Source: an uncultured Clostridia bacterium (GTDB taxonomy: Bacteria > Bacillota > Clostridia > Christensenellales > Borkfalkiaceae). Taken from it: a stretch of 54,221 nt of DNA. The notes beneath the pieces were generated by a model. That model was not told the DNA's origin and ran no database searches. It saw only the letters and a program-made list of their open reading frames with translations. The stretch covers positions 1 to 54,221 of the forward strand of contig CALVWW010000009.1 of NCBI GenBank assembly GCA_944368155.1, in the 5' to 3' direction. This document shows positions 32,555-40,792 of the stretch, piece after piece (position 1 is the first letter of the stretch; each line of letters begins with the position of its first letter). Position numbers and translations under genes: made by a program.

Positions 32555-33328
32555 ATGAAGTACATAAGAAAGGCGATAGCCCTGGTGCTTGCCGCGGTTT
32601 TTATTGCGGCGCTGGCCATAGGCCTCAGCGTTGTGTTTGCCGTGCGCAACATAAACGTAATCACAATCGATTATGCTGTCGACAGTGATGCCGACGGCAC
32701 GGATGAGTTTGCCGAAGCTGTCTCCAGGATAGAAGACGGCCTGAGTCAGTTTGAAGGTAAAACAATCATAACTGTAGACGAGGAAGAAATAGCGGCTGTC
32801 GTTGAAAACAGCGGAGGATATGCAGAATTCGTATCGTGCAGCAGGATTTATCCCTGCACTATAAATGTCACTGTGCGCGAGAGGCTCGAAGTTTTTGCCG
32901 TCCCCGTTGACGGTGGTTACTCCGTTCTCGACGGCAACTGTGAAGAGATAGCATTAAAGGCTGAAAATATAAACAATATCGACGGTTCCCCCAATGTTTT
33001 GCTTGAAAATGTTCCGGCCGACGACTATTCGCTCGTTACGTCCATGTGTGAAAGTTTCGGAGAGATGTTTTCGTCCGTCCGCGCGTTTGCAGAGAGCGTA
33101 AGCGTTGCGAGCGACGAGATAGAAGGCGATTCGCTGCTCATCAGGTTACGTTGCGGCGTCACCATGGAAATGCGCGATTATAAAGAGCGCTCCGTGGAGA
33201 AGGCCGAGGCATTGTTCAATGCGTTCGGAGCTGCTCCCGATTATCTCAAACTCGGCGGGGTGATGTACTGCCTTGAGACTGATTCAGGGGCAATAAGGGT
33301 AGTGCTTTCAGACGGTACTGTGGTTTAA
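32555..33328 (+). CDS. ftsQ: FtsQ/DivIB-type cell division protein
   Basis: A 257-residue bitopic protein: short basic cytoplasmic start (MKYIRKA), one membrane helix at about residues 7-29, then a POTRA-like region (FEGKTIITVDEEEIAAVVE, then SRIYPCTINVTVRERLEVFAV, shown in part as YPCTINVTVRERLEVF) and a beta domain. The P-x-T-I-x-V-x-V-R-E-R pattern is typical. It bridges FtsL and FtsB-like partners in the divisome. Ribosome binding site CGGAG. A terminator follows. Confidence 0.88.
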   Translation: MKYIRKAIALVLAAVFIAALAIGLSVVFAVRNINVITIDYAVDSDADGTDEFAEAVSRIEDGLSQFEGKTIITVDEEEIAAVVENSGGYAEFVSCSRIYPCTINVTVRERLEVFAVPVDGGYSVLDGNCEEIALKAENINNIDGSPNVLLENVPADDYSLVTSMCESFGEMFSSVRAFAESVSVASDEIEGDSLLIRLRCGVTMEMRDYKERSVEKAEALFNAFGAAPDYLKLGGVMYCLETDSGAIRVVLSDGTVV

Positions 33329-33349
33329 AATGTTAATTTTCGGGTGTGT

Positions 33350-33384
33350 AAAATCGGCGCGTTCATAAGGGTGCGCCGATTTTT
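33350..33384 (+). terminator. Terminator after ftsQ
   Basis: A perfect 11-bp stem (33350-33360 with 33373-33383) with a run of T, ending the mraZ-to-ftsQ part of the cluster. Confidence 0.82.
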
Positions 33385-33456
33385 CGTTCTTTTTGTAAAG
33401 CCTGTCTGATTTCGCCATATTCATGTGCAAATGTCTACTTTTTTTGCTTTATTTTC

Positions 33457-33485
33457 TTGACATCAAAGTCCCGTTATTATATAAT
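33457..33485 (+). promoter_or_regulatory. Consensus promoter of ftsAZ
   Basis: TTGACA (33457-33462) and TATAAT (33480-33485) with a 17-bp spacer, an exact consensus. Start about 33492. Confidence 0.88.
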
Positions 33486-33514
33486 TAATGCATAGTGGCA
33501 TAAAGGTGGTTTAT

Positions 33515-33568
33515 ATGTTTCAGACAACCGTCTTTCAATGCCGTAGGCGGATTTTGTATGCTCAATAA
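33515..33568 (+). CDS. 17-codon upstream reading frame overlapping the ftsA start
   Basis: ATG 33515 follows AAAGGTGG (33502-33509), a better ribosome binding site than the one before ftsA. The frame codes for MFQTTVFQCRRRILYAQ and stops at 33566-33568, eight bases inside ftsA and in another frame. It is the first start in the ftsAZ mRNA. It may couple or limit ftsA translation. Whether it is translated is unproven. Confidence 0.4.
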   Translation: MFQTTVFQCRRRILYAQ

Positions 33569-34709
33569 AAGTGTTGCTGTCGTTGACGTGCGCTCGTCCG
33601 ATATCACTGCAGTGGTGGCGGAGAGGGGAGTCAACAACACGTTCGTTATCAAAAGTAAATTTTCCTGCGAGTACGACGGATACGCCGAGGGGCAGTTCCT
33701 CGATGAGCGCAGCTTTTGCGACGCGCTCCGCTCTGTTGTAAAGAGCACGATTGCCGCAGGCGGTCATGCCGTCAAAACGCTCTATATCAGTGTTCCCGGG
33801 GAATTTACCTATGTTGTCGTGGCTGACAACACTATAAGTTTTCAGTATGCAAGAAAGGTCGGCAGCGCCGATGTTTCGGCGCTTAAAGAAGCTTCCGTGC
33901 CCAAGAGCAGAAAGGGGTGGCGGCGTGTGCGTTCGGGCTGTATGTATTACGTGCTCTCCGATATGCGCAGGGTGGTCGACCCCGTAGGTATGCTCAGCGA
34001 CAGTCTGCGCGGAAGGCTCTGCCATTATATGTGTTCCGCGGCGTTTGCCGATTTATGCGAAAAGGCGCTTGAAAGGTTCGGCGCAATATCCAGAATCTGC
34101 TACATTCCGTCGGTGTATGCCGAGGCAATCTATCTGATTGAACCGGAGCTCAGGGACGAATATGCTGTTTTATTCGACTTTGGTTCCATTTCTTCGACGT
34201 ACAGCGTAGTGTGCGGGAACGGAGTTGCCTTCAGCGAAAGTTTCTCGCTCGGTTCGGGACACATCGCGCTCTATCTTACAGAGACGCTGGGAATTCCGTA
34301 TGAAGCGGCGGTGGACATGCTCGGGAAGGTCAACCTTAATTCGAGGGACAATCCCGCTAGCGTAATTGAAGTTGCGTACGACGGCAAAACTTACGGCTAT
34401 CCTGCTTCCGAAGTGAAGGACAGGCTCAGGGAAGCACTCGACGGCATTTGTGAAGCGATAGAGGAATGCGGCAAGAGCTTTACTGAGAGAATCACCGACT
34501 ACAAACCGCTTCATATCACGGGGGAAAGCGCAAGATGCGTGCGCGGCGTGGCCGACTATATGAGCGGCAGGCTGGCGCGCAAAGTCAGCGTTGTTTCTCC
34601 GCATATACCATTCTATGATAAACCGCAGTTCGGTCCGCTGTTCAGTCTAATCGATGCGGCAATTCGTGAAAAAGAAAAATCATCTTTATTATTAAAGCTT
34701 TTTAGATAA
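33558..34709 (+). CDS. ftsA: Cell division protein FtsA
   Basis: A 383-residue actin-like protein that ties FtsZ filaments to the membrane. The phosphate-1-like loop is VAVVDVRSSDITAVV, the 1C domain covers about residues 80-160, VLFDFGSISSTYSVV is the phosphate-2 region, and GESARC near residue 320 is the adenosine motif. The C-terminal EKSSLLLKLFR is the amphipathic membrane-targeting helix. It is fairly divergent. AGGCGG upstream is a weak ribosome binding site; a leader frame with a better one overlaps its start. Confidence 0.88.
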   Translation: MLNKSVAVVDVRSSDITAVVAERGVNNTFVIKSKFSCEYDGYAEGQFLDERSFCDALRSVVKSTIAAGGHAVKTLYISVPGEFTYVVVADNTISFQYARKVGSADVSALKEASVPKSRKGWRRVRSGCMYYVLSDMRRVVDPVGMLSDSLRGRLCHYMCSAAFADLCEKALERFGAISRICYIPSVYAEAIYLIEPELRDEYAVLFDFGSISSTYSVVCGNGVAFSESFSLGSGHIALYLTETLGIPYEAAVDMLGKVNLNSRDNPASVIEVAYDGKTYGYPASEVKDRLREALDGICEAIEECGKSFTERITDYKPLHITGESARCVRGVADYMSGRLARKVSVVSPHIPFYDKPQFGPLFSLIDAAIREKEKSSLLLKLFR

Positions 34710-34746
34710 CGGCTTATTGCCGTCAATAGCACAACGGAGGTTGAAA

Positions 34747-36138
34747 ATGTTTAACGATAATATCACCAACATCGCAGGCCGCGCCAAAATAAAGGTAATC
34801 GGCGTAGGCGGCGCGGGCAATAATGCCGTAAACAGGATGATTGAGGCAGGCATCATGTGCTCTGACTATTATGTAGTAAATACCGATAGCCAGATTCTTG
34901 CCCTCTCTCCCTGCGAAAACAAGATTCAGATAGGCAGCGCGCTCACTAAAGGCCTCGGCGCCGGCGCTGAGCCCGACGTTGGCCGTATGGCTGCCGAAGA
35001 GAGCAAGGACGCTCTTACCGAGGCTGTAAGAGACACCGACCTGCTCTTCATAACCGCAGGCATGGGCGGCGGTACCGGTACCGGTGCGGCTCCCGTAATT
35101 GCCAAAATTGCGCGCGATATGAAGATTCTTACCGTGGCGGTGGTAACAGAGCCTTTTGCTTTCGAAGGCAAAAAGCGTATGGAGAACACCGTTAAGGGTC
35201 TTGAGAATCTCAAAAAGTATGTCGATACATTAATTATAATACCCAACGACAAGATTCGTACGGTAGTTCCCAAGAACACGCCCATGAAGGAGGCTCTCCG
35301 CGTTGCCGATGAGATTCTCAAGCAGGGCATTAAGGGCATTGCCGAACTCATCGTGAATCCCGCACTCATCAACCTCGACTTCGCCGATGTTAAAACCATC
35401 CTCAAGGATAAGGGCGTTGCCCATCTCGGCGTAGGCGTTGCCAAGGGCGAGAACAGGATAATCGAAGCCGTAAGGGTTGCAGTCAACTGCCCTCTTCTCA
35501 CTACGACTATCGAAGGTGCGCGCGGCGTTATCCTCAACGTTGTCGGCGGCGAAGACCTCACGTTTGACGAGGTTAACGATGCGGCTGAGCTCGTTAAGAG
35601 CGTAGTAGACGCATCTGCAAACATAATCTTCGGCGCGAGAATCGACCCGAATGTTCAGGATGAGGTGGAAATCACAGTTATAGCTACAGGTTTCCCCGGT
35701 TTCGAAACGACAAAGCGTGAAGACGACCAGCAGCGCGTGTTCCGTAACAACTATGCGCAGCCTGCATACGGCGGTTCCCGTCTCTCTGTTTCCGACCCCT
35801 ATTATGCCGCTCAGCAGGCAACTGCACAGGGCGCTCCCATACCCCCCGTACGTCAGCAGCCTGTTCAGCATACTCCTCAGCAGCAATATGCTCAGCCTCA
35901 GCAGCAGTATTCGCAGGCTCAGCAATATGCCCAGCCCCAGCAGCAGTATGTGCAGCAGCCCCAGCAGGTTCAGCAGGCTCCCGTACAGCAGCCTCAGTAT
36001 CAGCAGCCCGTTCAGCATGCTCCCCAGCAGCCCGCACCCCAGCAGGCTCCCGCGCAGCAGACAATAGAGCGTCCTGCAGAGAAGAATGTTCCCCGTTTCG
36101 CACAGCTTCTTAAAAACCTTGGCAGAAGGGGAGAATAA
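34747..36138 (+). CDS. ftsZ: Cell division GTPase FtsZ with Q/P-rich linker
   Basis: A 463-residue tubulin-like GTPase that forms the Z-ring. IKVIGVGGAGNNAVNRM and the tubulin signature GGGTGTGAAP are intact, as is the catalytic NLDFADVKTIL loop. I chose ATG 34747 with GGAGG. Beyond about residue 325 is a disordered linker of some 110 residues dominated by Q, P, A and Y, then a short C-terminal peptide NVPRFAQLLKNLGRRGE, which should bind FtsA. This peptide differs from the common D-I-P-x-F-L form. Terminators follow. Confidence 0.97.
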   Translation: MFNDNITNIAGRAKIKVIGVGGAGNNAVNRMIEAGIMCSDYYVVNTDSQILALSPCENKIQIGSALTKGLGAGAEPDVGRMAAEESKDALTEAVRDTDLLFITAGMGGGTGTGAAPVIAKIARDMKILTVAVVTEPFAFEGKKRMENTVKGLENLKKYVDTLIIIPNDKIRTVVPKNTPMKEALRVADEILKQGIKGIAELIVNPALINLDFADVKTILKDKGVAHLGVGVAKGENRIIEAVRVAVNCPLLTTTIEGARGVILNVVGGEDLTFDEVNDAAELVKSVVDASANIIFGARIDPNVQDEVEITVIATGFPGFETTKREDDQQRVFRNNYAQPAYGGSRLSVSDPYYAAQQATAQGAPIPPVRQQPVQHTPQQQYAQPQQQYSQAQQYAQPQQQYVQQPQQVQQAPVQQPQYQQPVQHAPQQPAPQQAPAQQTIERPAEKNVPRFAQLLKNLGRRGE

Positions 36139-36188
36139 TTCACATTTGTTTTTGAATTATCGTTCATAGAATTTTGACTTTTATTTTA

Positions 36189-36216
36189 AAAGAGCGGCAT
36201 GTTTGCCGCTCTTTTT
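36189..36216 (+). terminator. Terminator of ftsAZ
   Basis: An 11-bp stem (36189-36199 with 36204-36214) followed by TTTTTG. Confidence 0.85.
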
Positions 36217-36230
36217 GTATAATGCAAACG

Positions 36231-36264
36231 AAAAATGCGACCGAGTAATATCGGTCGCATTTTT
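36231..36264 (-). terminator. Terminator of spoVG, possibly bidirectional
   Basis: A perfect 14-bp stem (36231-36244 with 36251-36264) whose ends are A5 and T5, so it works on either strand. It lies after spoVG on the minus strand and after the ftsZ terminator on the plus strand. Confidence 0.85.
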
Positions 36265-36306
36265 CCCCTACAAATCAAGTATTCGTCTGTTCAAACCAAA
36301 GAAAGC

Positions 36307-36570
36307 TCATTTATTGAGTGCATCAAAGTAAGCCGTAAGGACTGCCTCTTTTATCTTATCTCGGGTCTCGGTATTAAGCGGATGTGCAATATCCTTATAT
36401 TCGCCATCATTAGTTTTTCTGCTCGGCATGGCAATAAATACGCCGTCGTTGCCTTCGATAACTTTTATGTCGTGTACTGCGAAGCAATCTTCAATTGTTA
36501 TCGAGGCTACTGCCTTTAATTTATTGTCCTCCTTGCTGACTAATCTGATTCGTATGTCTGAGATTTTCAT
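36307..36570 (-). CDS. spoVG: SpoVG RNA/DNA-binding regulator
   Basis: An 87-residue SpoVG ([54 protein letters not shown]). In Bacillus it affects asymmetric septation; homologues bind RNA or DNA in many non-spore-formers, so its presence alone does not show sporulation. Ribosome binding site GGAGG. It is transcribed against ftsZ and away from murC. Confidence 0.96.
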   Translation of the reverse strand: MKISDIRIRLVSKEDNKLKAVASITIEDCFAVHDIKVIEGNDGVFIAMPSRKTNDGEYKDIAHPLNTETRDKIKEAVLTAYFDALNK

Positions 36571-36606
36571 AGCGCTCTACCTCCAGACTATACTTTTATG
36601 GAAATC

Positions 36607-36635
36607 ATTTTACAATAAAATAATGAAAATTTCAA
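36607..36635 (-). promoter_or_regulatory. Promoter of spoVG
   Basis: On the minus strand TTGAAA (36630-36635) and TAAAAT (36607-36612) are 17 bp apart, a vegetative-type promoter. Confidence 0.7.
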
Positions 36636-36720
36636 TAACTTTTTCGTTAATTTTTAATATTTTTCGGGATAAAATTTTTCAAACCGTGATATTGCGCCAA
36701 AATCTTTAATAAAATTTAGT

Positions 36721-38058
36721 ATGGCGGATAATATTTTGTCGCATTTCGGCAGTTTTTACTTCATCGGCATAGGCGGAGTCAGTATGAGCGCGCTCGCCCG
36801 ATTTGCCGTGCTTTCAAAGAAAAAGGTGGGGGGGAGCGACCGTGACATCACCTCTGCCGCAGCGCTGAAGTCGTATGGAATAAAAATATTTCCTTGCGGA
36901 ACGCGCGCTTTAGAGGGGTATGAAGTTGTTGTGTATACCGACGCCATCCCTGACTGTGACCCTGAACTTCGCCTGGCGCGTTCTTTGAACAAGGTCGTCA
37001 TCCCCCGCGTCAAGTTCCTCGCTGCTGTCTGCAAGTGTTTTTCGAGAGTGACAGCGGTATCCGGTTGTCACGGCAAAACAACCTGCACGTCTATGCTCGC
37101 GTCTATTTATTATGCCGCAGGCAAGAGATTCTCCGCTCATATAGGCGGAAATTCACTTCAGTTCTCAAATTTCTGTTCATTCGGCAACGACTATTTTATC
37201 ACTGAGGCATGCGAATATAAAAAAAATTTTCTCTCGCTCAGGCCGGATTGTGCTGTCGTGCTTAATACAGACGCCGACCATCTTGAGTGTTACGGGAGCG
37301 AAAGTGAATTGTACGCCTGCTACCGTAAATTTGCGGCCCGCGCCGATTGTGCTGTTGTGCCGTATGGCGGTCTTTCGTCTGATGTTCCTGGCGCCGTTTC
37401 CTTTGGCGGAGACAGCCGTGCCGATTTCTGTTGCAGGGAATTTCCTTGCGGGCGCGGCCTGTACTCATTTGAGCTTTCCGCATTTGCAAAAAGTTTAGGA
37501 ACGATAAATTTAAATGTCCCCGGGCGGCATAATGTTTCAAACGCTCTTGCCGCGGCAGCGGCGGCAAGTACCGAAGGCATCGAATTTTTATATATTAAGC
37601 GCGGTCTGGAGGAGTTTGAAGGCGTGGAGAGAAGAATGCAGCTTTTGGGGAATCTCGGCGGGGTAAGATGTGTTGCCGACTATGCTCATCATCCTGCGGA
37701 GATTTCGGCTGCAATCAGAACGGCGGAAAAAATTACCGACGGCAAATTGTATGTTGTTTTCCAGCCGCACACGTATTCCAGAACGAAAAATTTGTTTAAG
37801 CAGTTTGTGTCGGCATTGTCGGATGTGCGCAGACTGCTCATCTACCGCACATATGCGGCGCGCGAGTATTTTGACGAGGAGGGTTGCGCATTTACGCTCT
37901 CCCGCGCAATAAAAAAAAGCAGGTACGGAGAGTGCCCTGAAGATATCTTAAAGTTTATATCCGCAGCGGTGGATGGCGATACCGTGCTCTTTTTAGGTGC
38001 GGGGGATATTTATTTTATAGCCCGTGGACTTGTAAACTCTGCTGCGGAGAACAACTGA
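36721..38058 (+). CDS. murC: UDP-N-acetylmuramate--L-alanine ligase
   Basis: A 445-residue ligase that adds L-alanine to UDP-MurNAc. FYFIGIGGVSMSALARF, VADYAHHPAEI and FQPHTYSRTK are typical. The ATP loop reads SGCHGKTTCT, with cysteine where most MurC have threonine (GTHGKTTT), and the protein is cysteine-rich overall. It has no visible ribosome binding site; TAAAAT at 36710-36715 lies five bases before the ATG, suggesting a leaderless mRNA. It is separated from the main cluster by spoVG. Confidence 0.95.
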   Translation: MADNILSHFGSFYFIGIGGVSMSALARFAVLSKKKVGGSDRDITSAAALKSYGIKIFPCGTRALEGYEVVVYTDAIPDCDPELRLARSLNKVVIPRVKFLAAVCKCFSRVTAVSGCHGKTTCTSMLASIYYAAGKRFSAHIGGNSLQFSNFCSFGNDYFITEACEYKKNFLSLRPDCAVVLNTDADHLECYGSESELYACYRKFAARADCAVVPYGGLSSDVPGAVSFGGDSRADFCCREFPCGRGLYSFELSAFAKSLGTINLNVPGRHNVSNALAAAAAASTEGIEFLYIKRGLEEFEGVERRMQLLGNLGGVRCVADYAHHPAEISAAIRTAEKITDGKLYVVFQPHTYSRTKNLFKQFVSALSDVRRLLIYRTYAAREYFDEEGCAFTLSRAIKKSRYGECPEDILKFISAAVDGDTVLFLGAGDIYFIARGLVNSAAENN

Positions 38059-38140
38059 GCAAAATCAGATTATTATTCATCGACATACTATTATGCTACG
38101 CATAGTATATGTCAGCAAATAACAATATTCTTTAATGCTG

Positions 38141-38176
38141 ACGGCGCCCGCGCAATTCAAATTGCGCGGGCGCCGT
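38141..38176. repeat. GC-rich hairpin between murC and the DUF815 gene
   Basis: A perfect 16-17-bp stem (38141-38157 with 38160-38176) in the convergent gap. No clear T-run follows on either strand, so termination would rest on stem strength alone or need Rho. An AT hairpin (GACATACTAT / ATAGTATATGTC) lies just before it. Confidence 0.6.
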
Positions 38177-38186
38177 TAAAACCGAC

Positions 38187-39374
38187 TCAAAAATCAATTT
38201 TTATATTTCGCTTTTTGCATGAGACGGCAAGGTCGACAAACTGTCTTGCTCGCCTCGGCGAACGGCCGCCTTTTACCAGCGCCCACCGTTCTGCAAGGGC
38301 AAGAAATGTGTCGTCAGTTGCCAGACCTTCGTCTGAGGCTATGCTCTTAACAAGCTCCAGATATTGTGCCTTGTCTGTAGAGGAGAAGAGTACCGTGATT
38401 CCGAACCTGTCAGAGAGCGAAAGCTGTTCCTGCAACGAGTCGCTTACGTGTACTGAGTTTTCTCTGTCGGACAAGTTTTCTTTAATTATGTGTCTGCGGT
38501 TTGAGGTGGCCACAATCATTGTGTTGGATGTATTGCCCGCGACTGAACCTTCGAGCGCGGCCTTCAGGCCAGATATCTTTTCATCGCTTTCGTCGAGGGA
38601 GAGGTCATCGATAAATATTATAAATTTAAGCGGATTGCTGATGATTTTTTGCCTGATTTTAGGCAATTCAAGCATATTTTCTTTATTGAGTTCCACAATT
38701 CTCAGTCCGCTTTTCCAATATTTGTTGAGCATTGCGTGAATAGTTGAAGATTTGCCCGTTCCTCTGTCGCCGTATAAGAGCATGTTTCCGTACGGCAGCC
38801 CCTTTATAAAATTTACAATATTGGCGTCAATGACGGCTTTTTCCTGTATATAGCCTTTGAGTGCGTCGAGCGTTATTGCGGAGGGGTTTTTTATGGGAGA
38901 GAATTCTCCGTTTTCGTATGCGAATGCGGTGTATTTTGCAAACTGCCCGCAGCCGTACTTCTTATAAAATTTTTTAAGTCCTGCTATCATCGCCTCGTCA
39001 CCCTTGGCAAAATCGAACATGGACGAAGGTTTGCCTATTGAAAAGTATTTGTCAAATTTTGCCGCTGCTTTTAAAGCGCAGTCAAAAATCAGCTTTACAT
39101 CGTGCAGATAAGCATTAACTAAAAACGTTGAAGGCGCTTTTCCGTTTGCGCAGCACTTCGTAAAGGCGTTTTCGTCGTATAAAATTGCGTCGCAGATATA
39201 TTCAAAGAAATTATTTTCGGCGCCGGACAGATATAATTTATTCAGAAAGTTACCTTTATACGAGCAGAAAAACTCATCGTCTGCGCGTTCTTGCAGTTCA
39301 AAAAAACTTTTGAGCAAATCGTCGCTGAGCAACCCGCGCAGCACGCTTAGCGAGAGAATGTTACCGTTTTCCAT
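38187..39374 (-). CDS. DUF815-family AAA ATPase
   Basis: About 395 residues from ATG 39374 (MENGNILSLS), with AAAGG eight bases upstream; the frame is open another 22 codons. The C-terminal two-thirds is an AAA domain: Walker A LLYGDRGTGKSST, Walker B FIIFIDDLSLDE, and an arginine-finger region DRFGITVLFSS. This is the DUF815 family, common in Firmicutes, of unknown cellular role. The N-terminal half is helical and cysteine-containing. It is convergent with murC and divergent from ilvC. Confidence 0.85.
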   Translation of the reverse strand: MENGNILSLSVLRGLLSDDLLKSFFELQERADDEFFCSYKGNFLNKLYLSGAENNFFEYICDAILYDENAFTKCCANGKAPSTFLVNAYLHDVKLIFDCALKAAAKFDKYFSIGKPSSMFDFAKGDEAMIAGLKKFYKKYGCGQFAKYTAFAYENGEFSPIKNPSAITLDALKGYIQEKAVIDANIVNFIKGLPYGNMLLYGDRGTGKSSTIHAMLNKYWKSGLRIVELNKENMLELPKIRQKIISNPLKFIIFIDDLSLDESDEKISGLKAALEGSVAGNTSNTMIVATSNRRHIIKENLSDRENSVHVSDSLQEQLSLSDRFGITVLFSSTDKAQYLELVKSIASDEGLATDDTFLALAERWALVKGGRSPRRARQFVDLAVSCKKRNIKIDF

Positions 39375-39468
39375 AAAACTAACCTTTGTATCTTGTGAAT
39401 ATTTTTCAGATATTATATACCCAATTGAATAGTTATGCAATATTTTACAAGCAATTTTTCAATATTGC

Positions 39469-39497
39469 TTGACTTGAAAATACACAGGGGATATAAT
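39469..39497 (+). promoter_or_regulatory. Promoter of ilvC
   Basis: TTGACT (39469-39474) and TATAAT (39492-39497) with a 17-bp spacer. The leader is about 27 bases, too short for a T-box or leader-peptide attenuator. Confidence 0.82.
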
Positions 39498-39524
39498 TGT
39501 TACTGTACAAAAATTGGAGGATAA

Positions 39525-40562
<1,038 letters not shown>

Positions 40563-40594
40563 TTATTTTATAAATTAAACTGCAACAAGATTTG

Positions 40595-40631
40595 TCAGCG
40601 GCGTACCTGCGAAGGTGCGCCGCTGATTTTT
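40595..40631 (+). terminator. Terminator of ilvC
   Basis: A 14-bp stem with one wobble (40595-40608 with 40613-40626, GCGA loop) and ATTTTTAT. Confidence 0.85.
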
Positions 40632-40699
40632 ATGCGGCGGCACTTACATCGCGCGCGCATATTACAATAATATAATTTGAGAAAATATCTCTCATTTTG

Positions 40700-40728
40700 T
40701 TGCCCTCGGCAAAGCAAAATGTTATAAT
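40700..40728 (+). promoter_or_regulatory. Promoter of the ftsK operon
   Basis: TTGCCC (40700-40705) and TATAAT (40723-40728) with a 17-bp spacer, 65 bases before the GTG start of ftsK. Confidence 0.65.
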
Positions 40729-40792
40729 AATTTGTAGTAAATTTGTCGTAATATTAGCGGGCAGATTTGCTGTCAGTCAGGAGATATATAAA

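Noticed and set aside
34926-35624. Minus-strand open frame (232 codons) opposite ftsZ
   Set aside because: It is the shadow of a strongly codon-biased gene; its Ser/Thr/Arg-rich product resembles no protein.
35230-36018. Long minus-strand open frame (262 codons) opposite ftsZ
   Set aside because: It lies fully inside ftsZ, its leucine-rich product follows from the Q-rich repeats read backwards, and it has no ribosome binding site.
36307-36570. Sporulation as a firm conclusion from spoVG
   Set aside because: SpoVG occurs widely in bacteria that do not sporulate, and spoIIGA-sigE does not follow ftsZ here.
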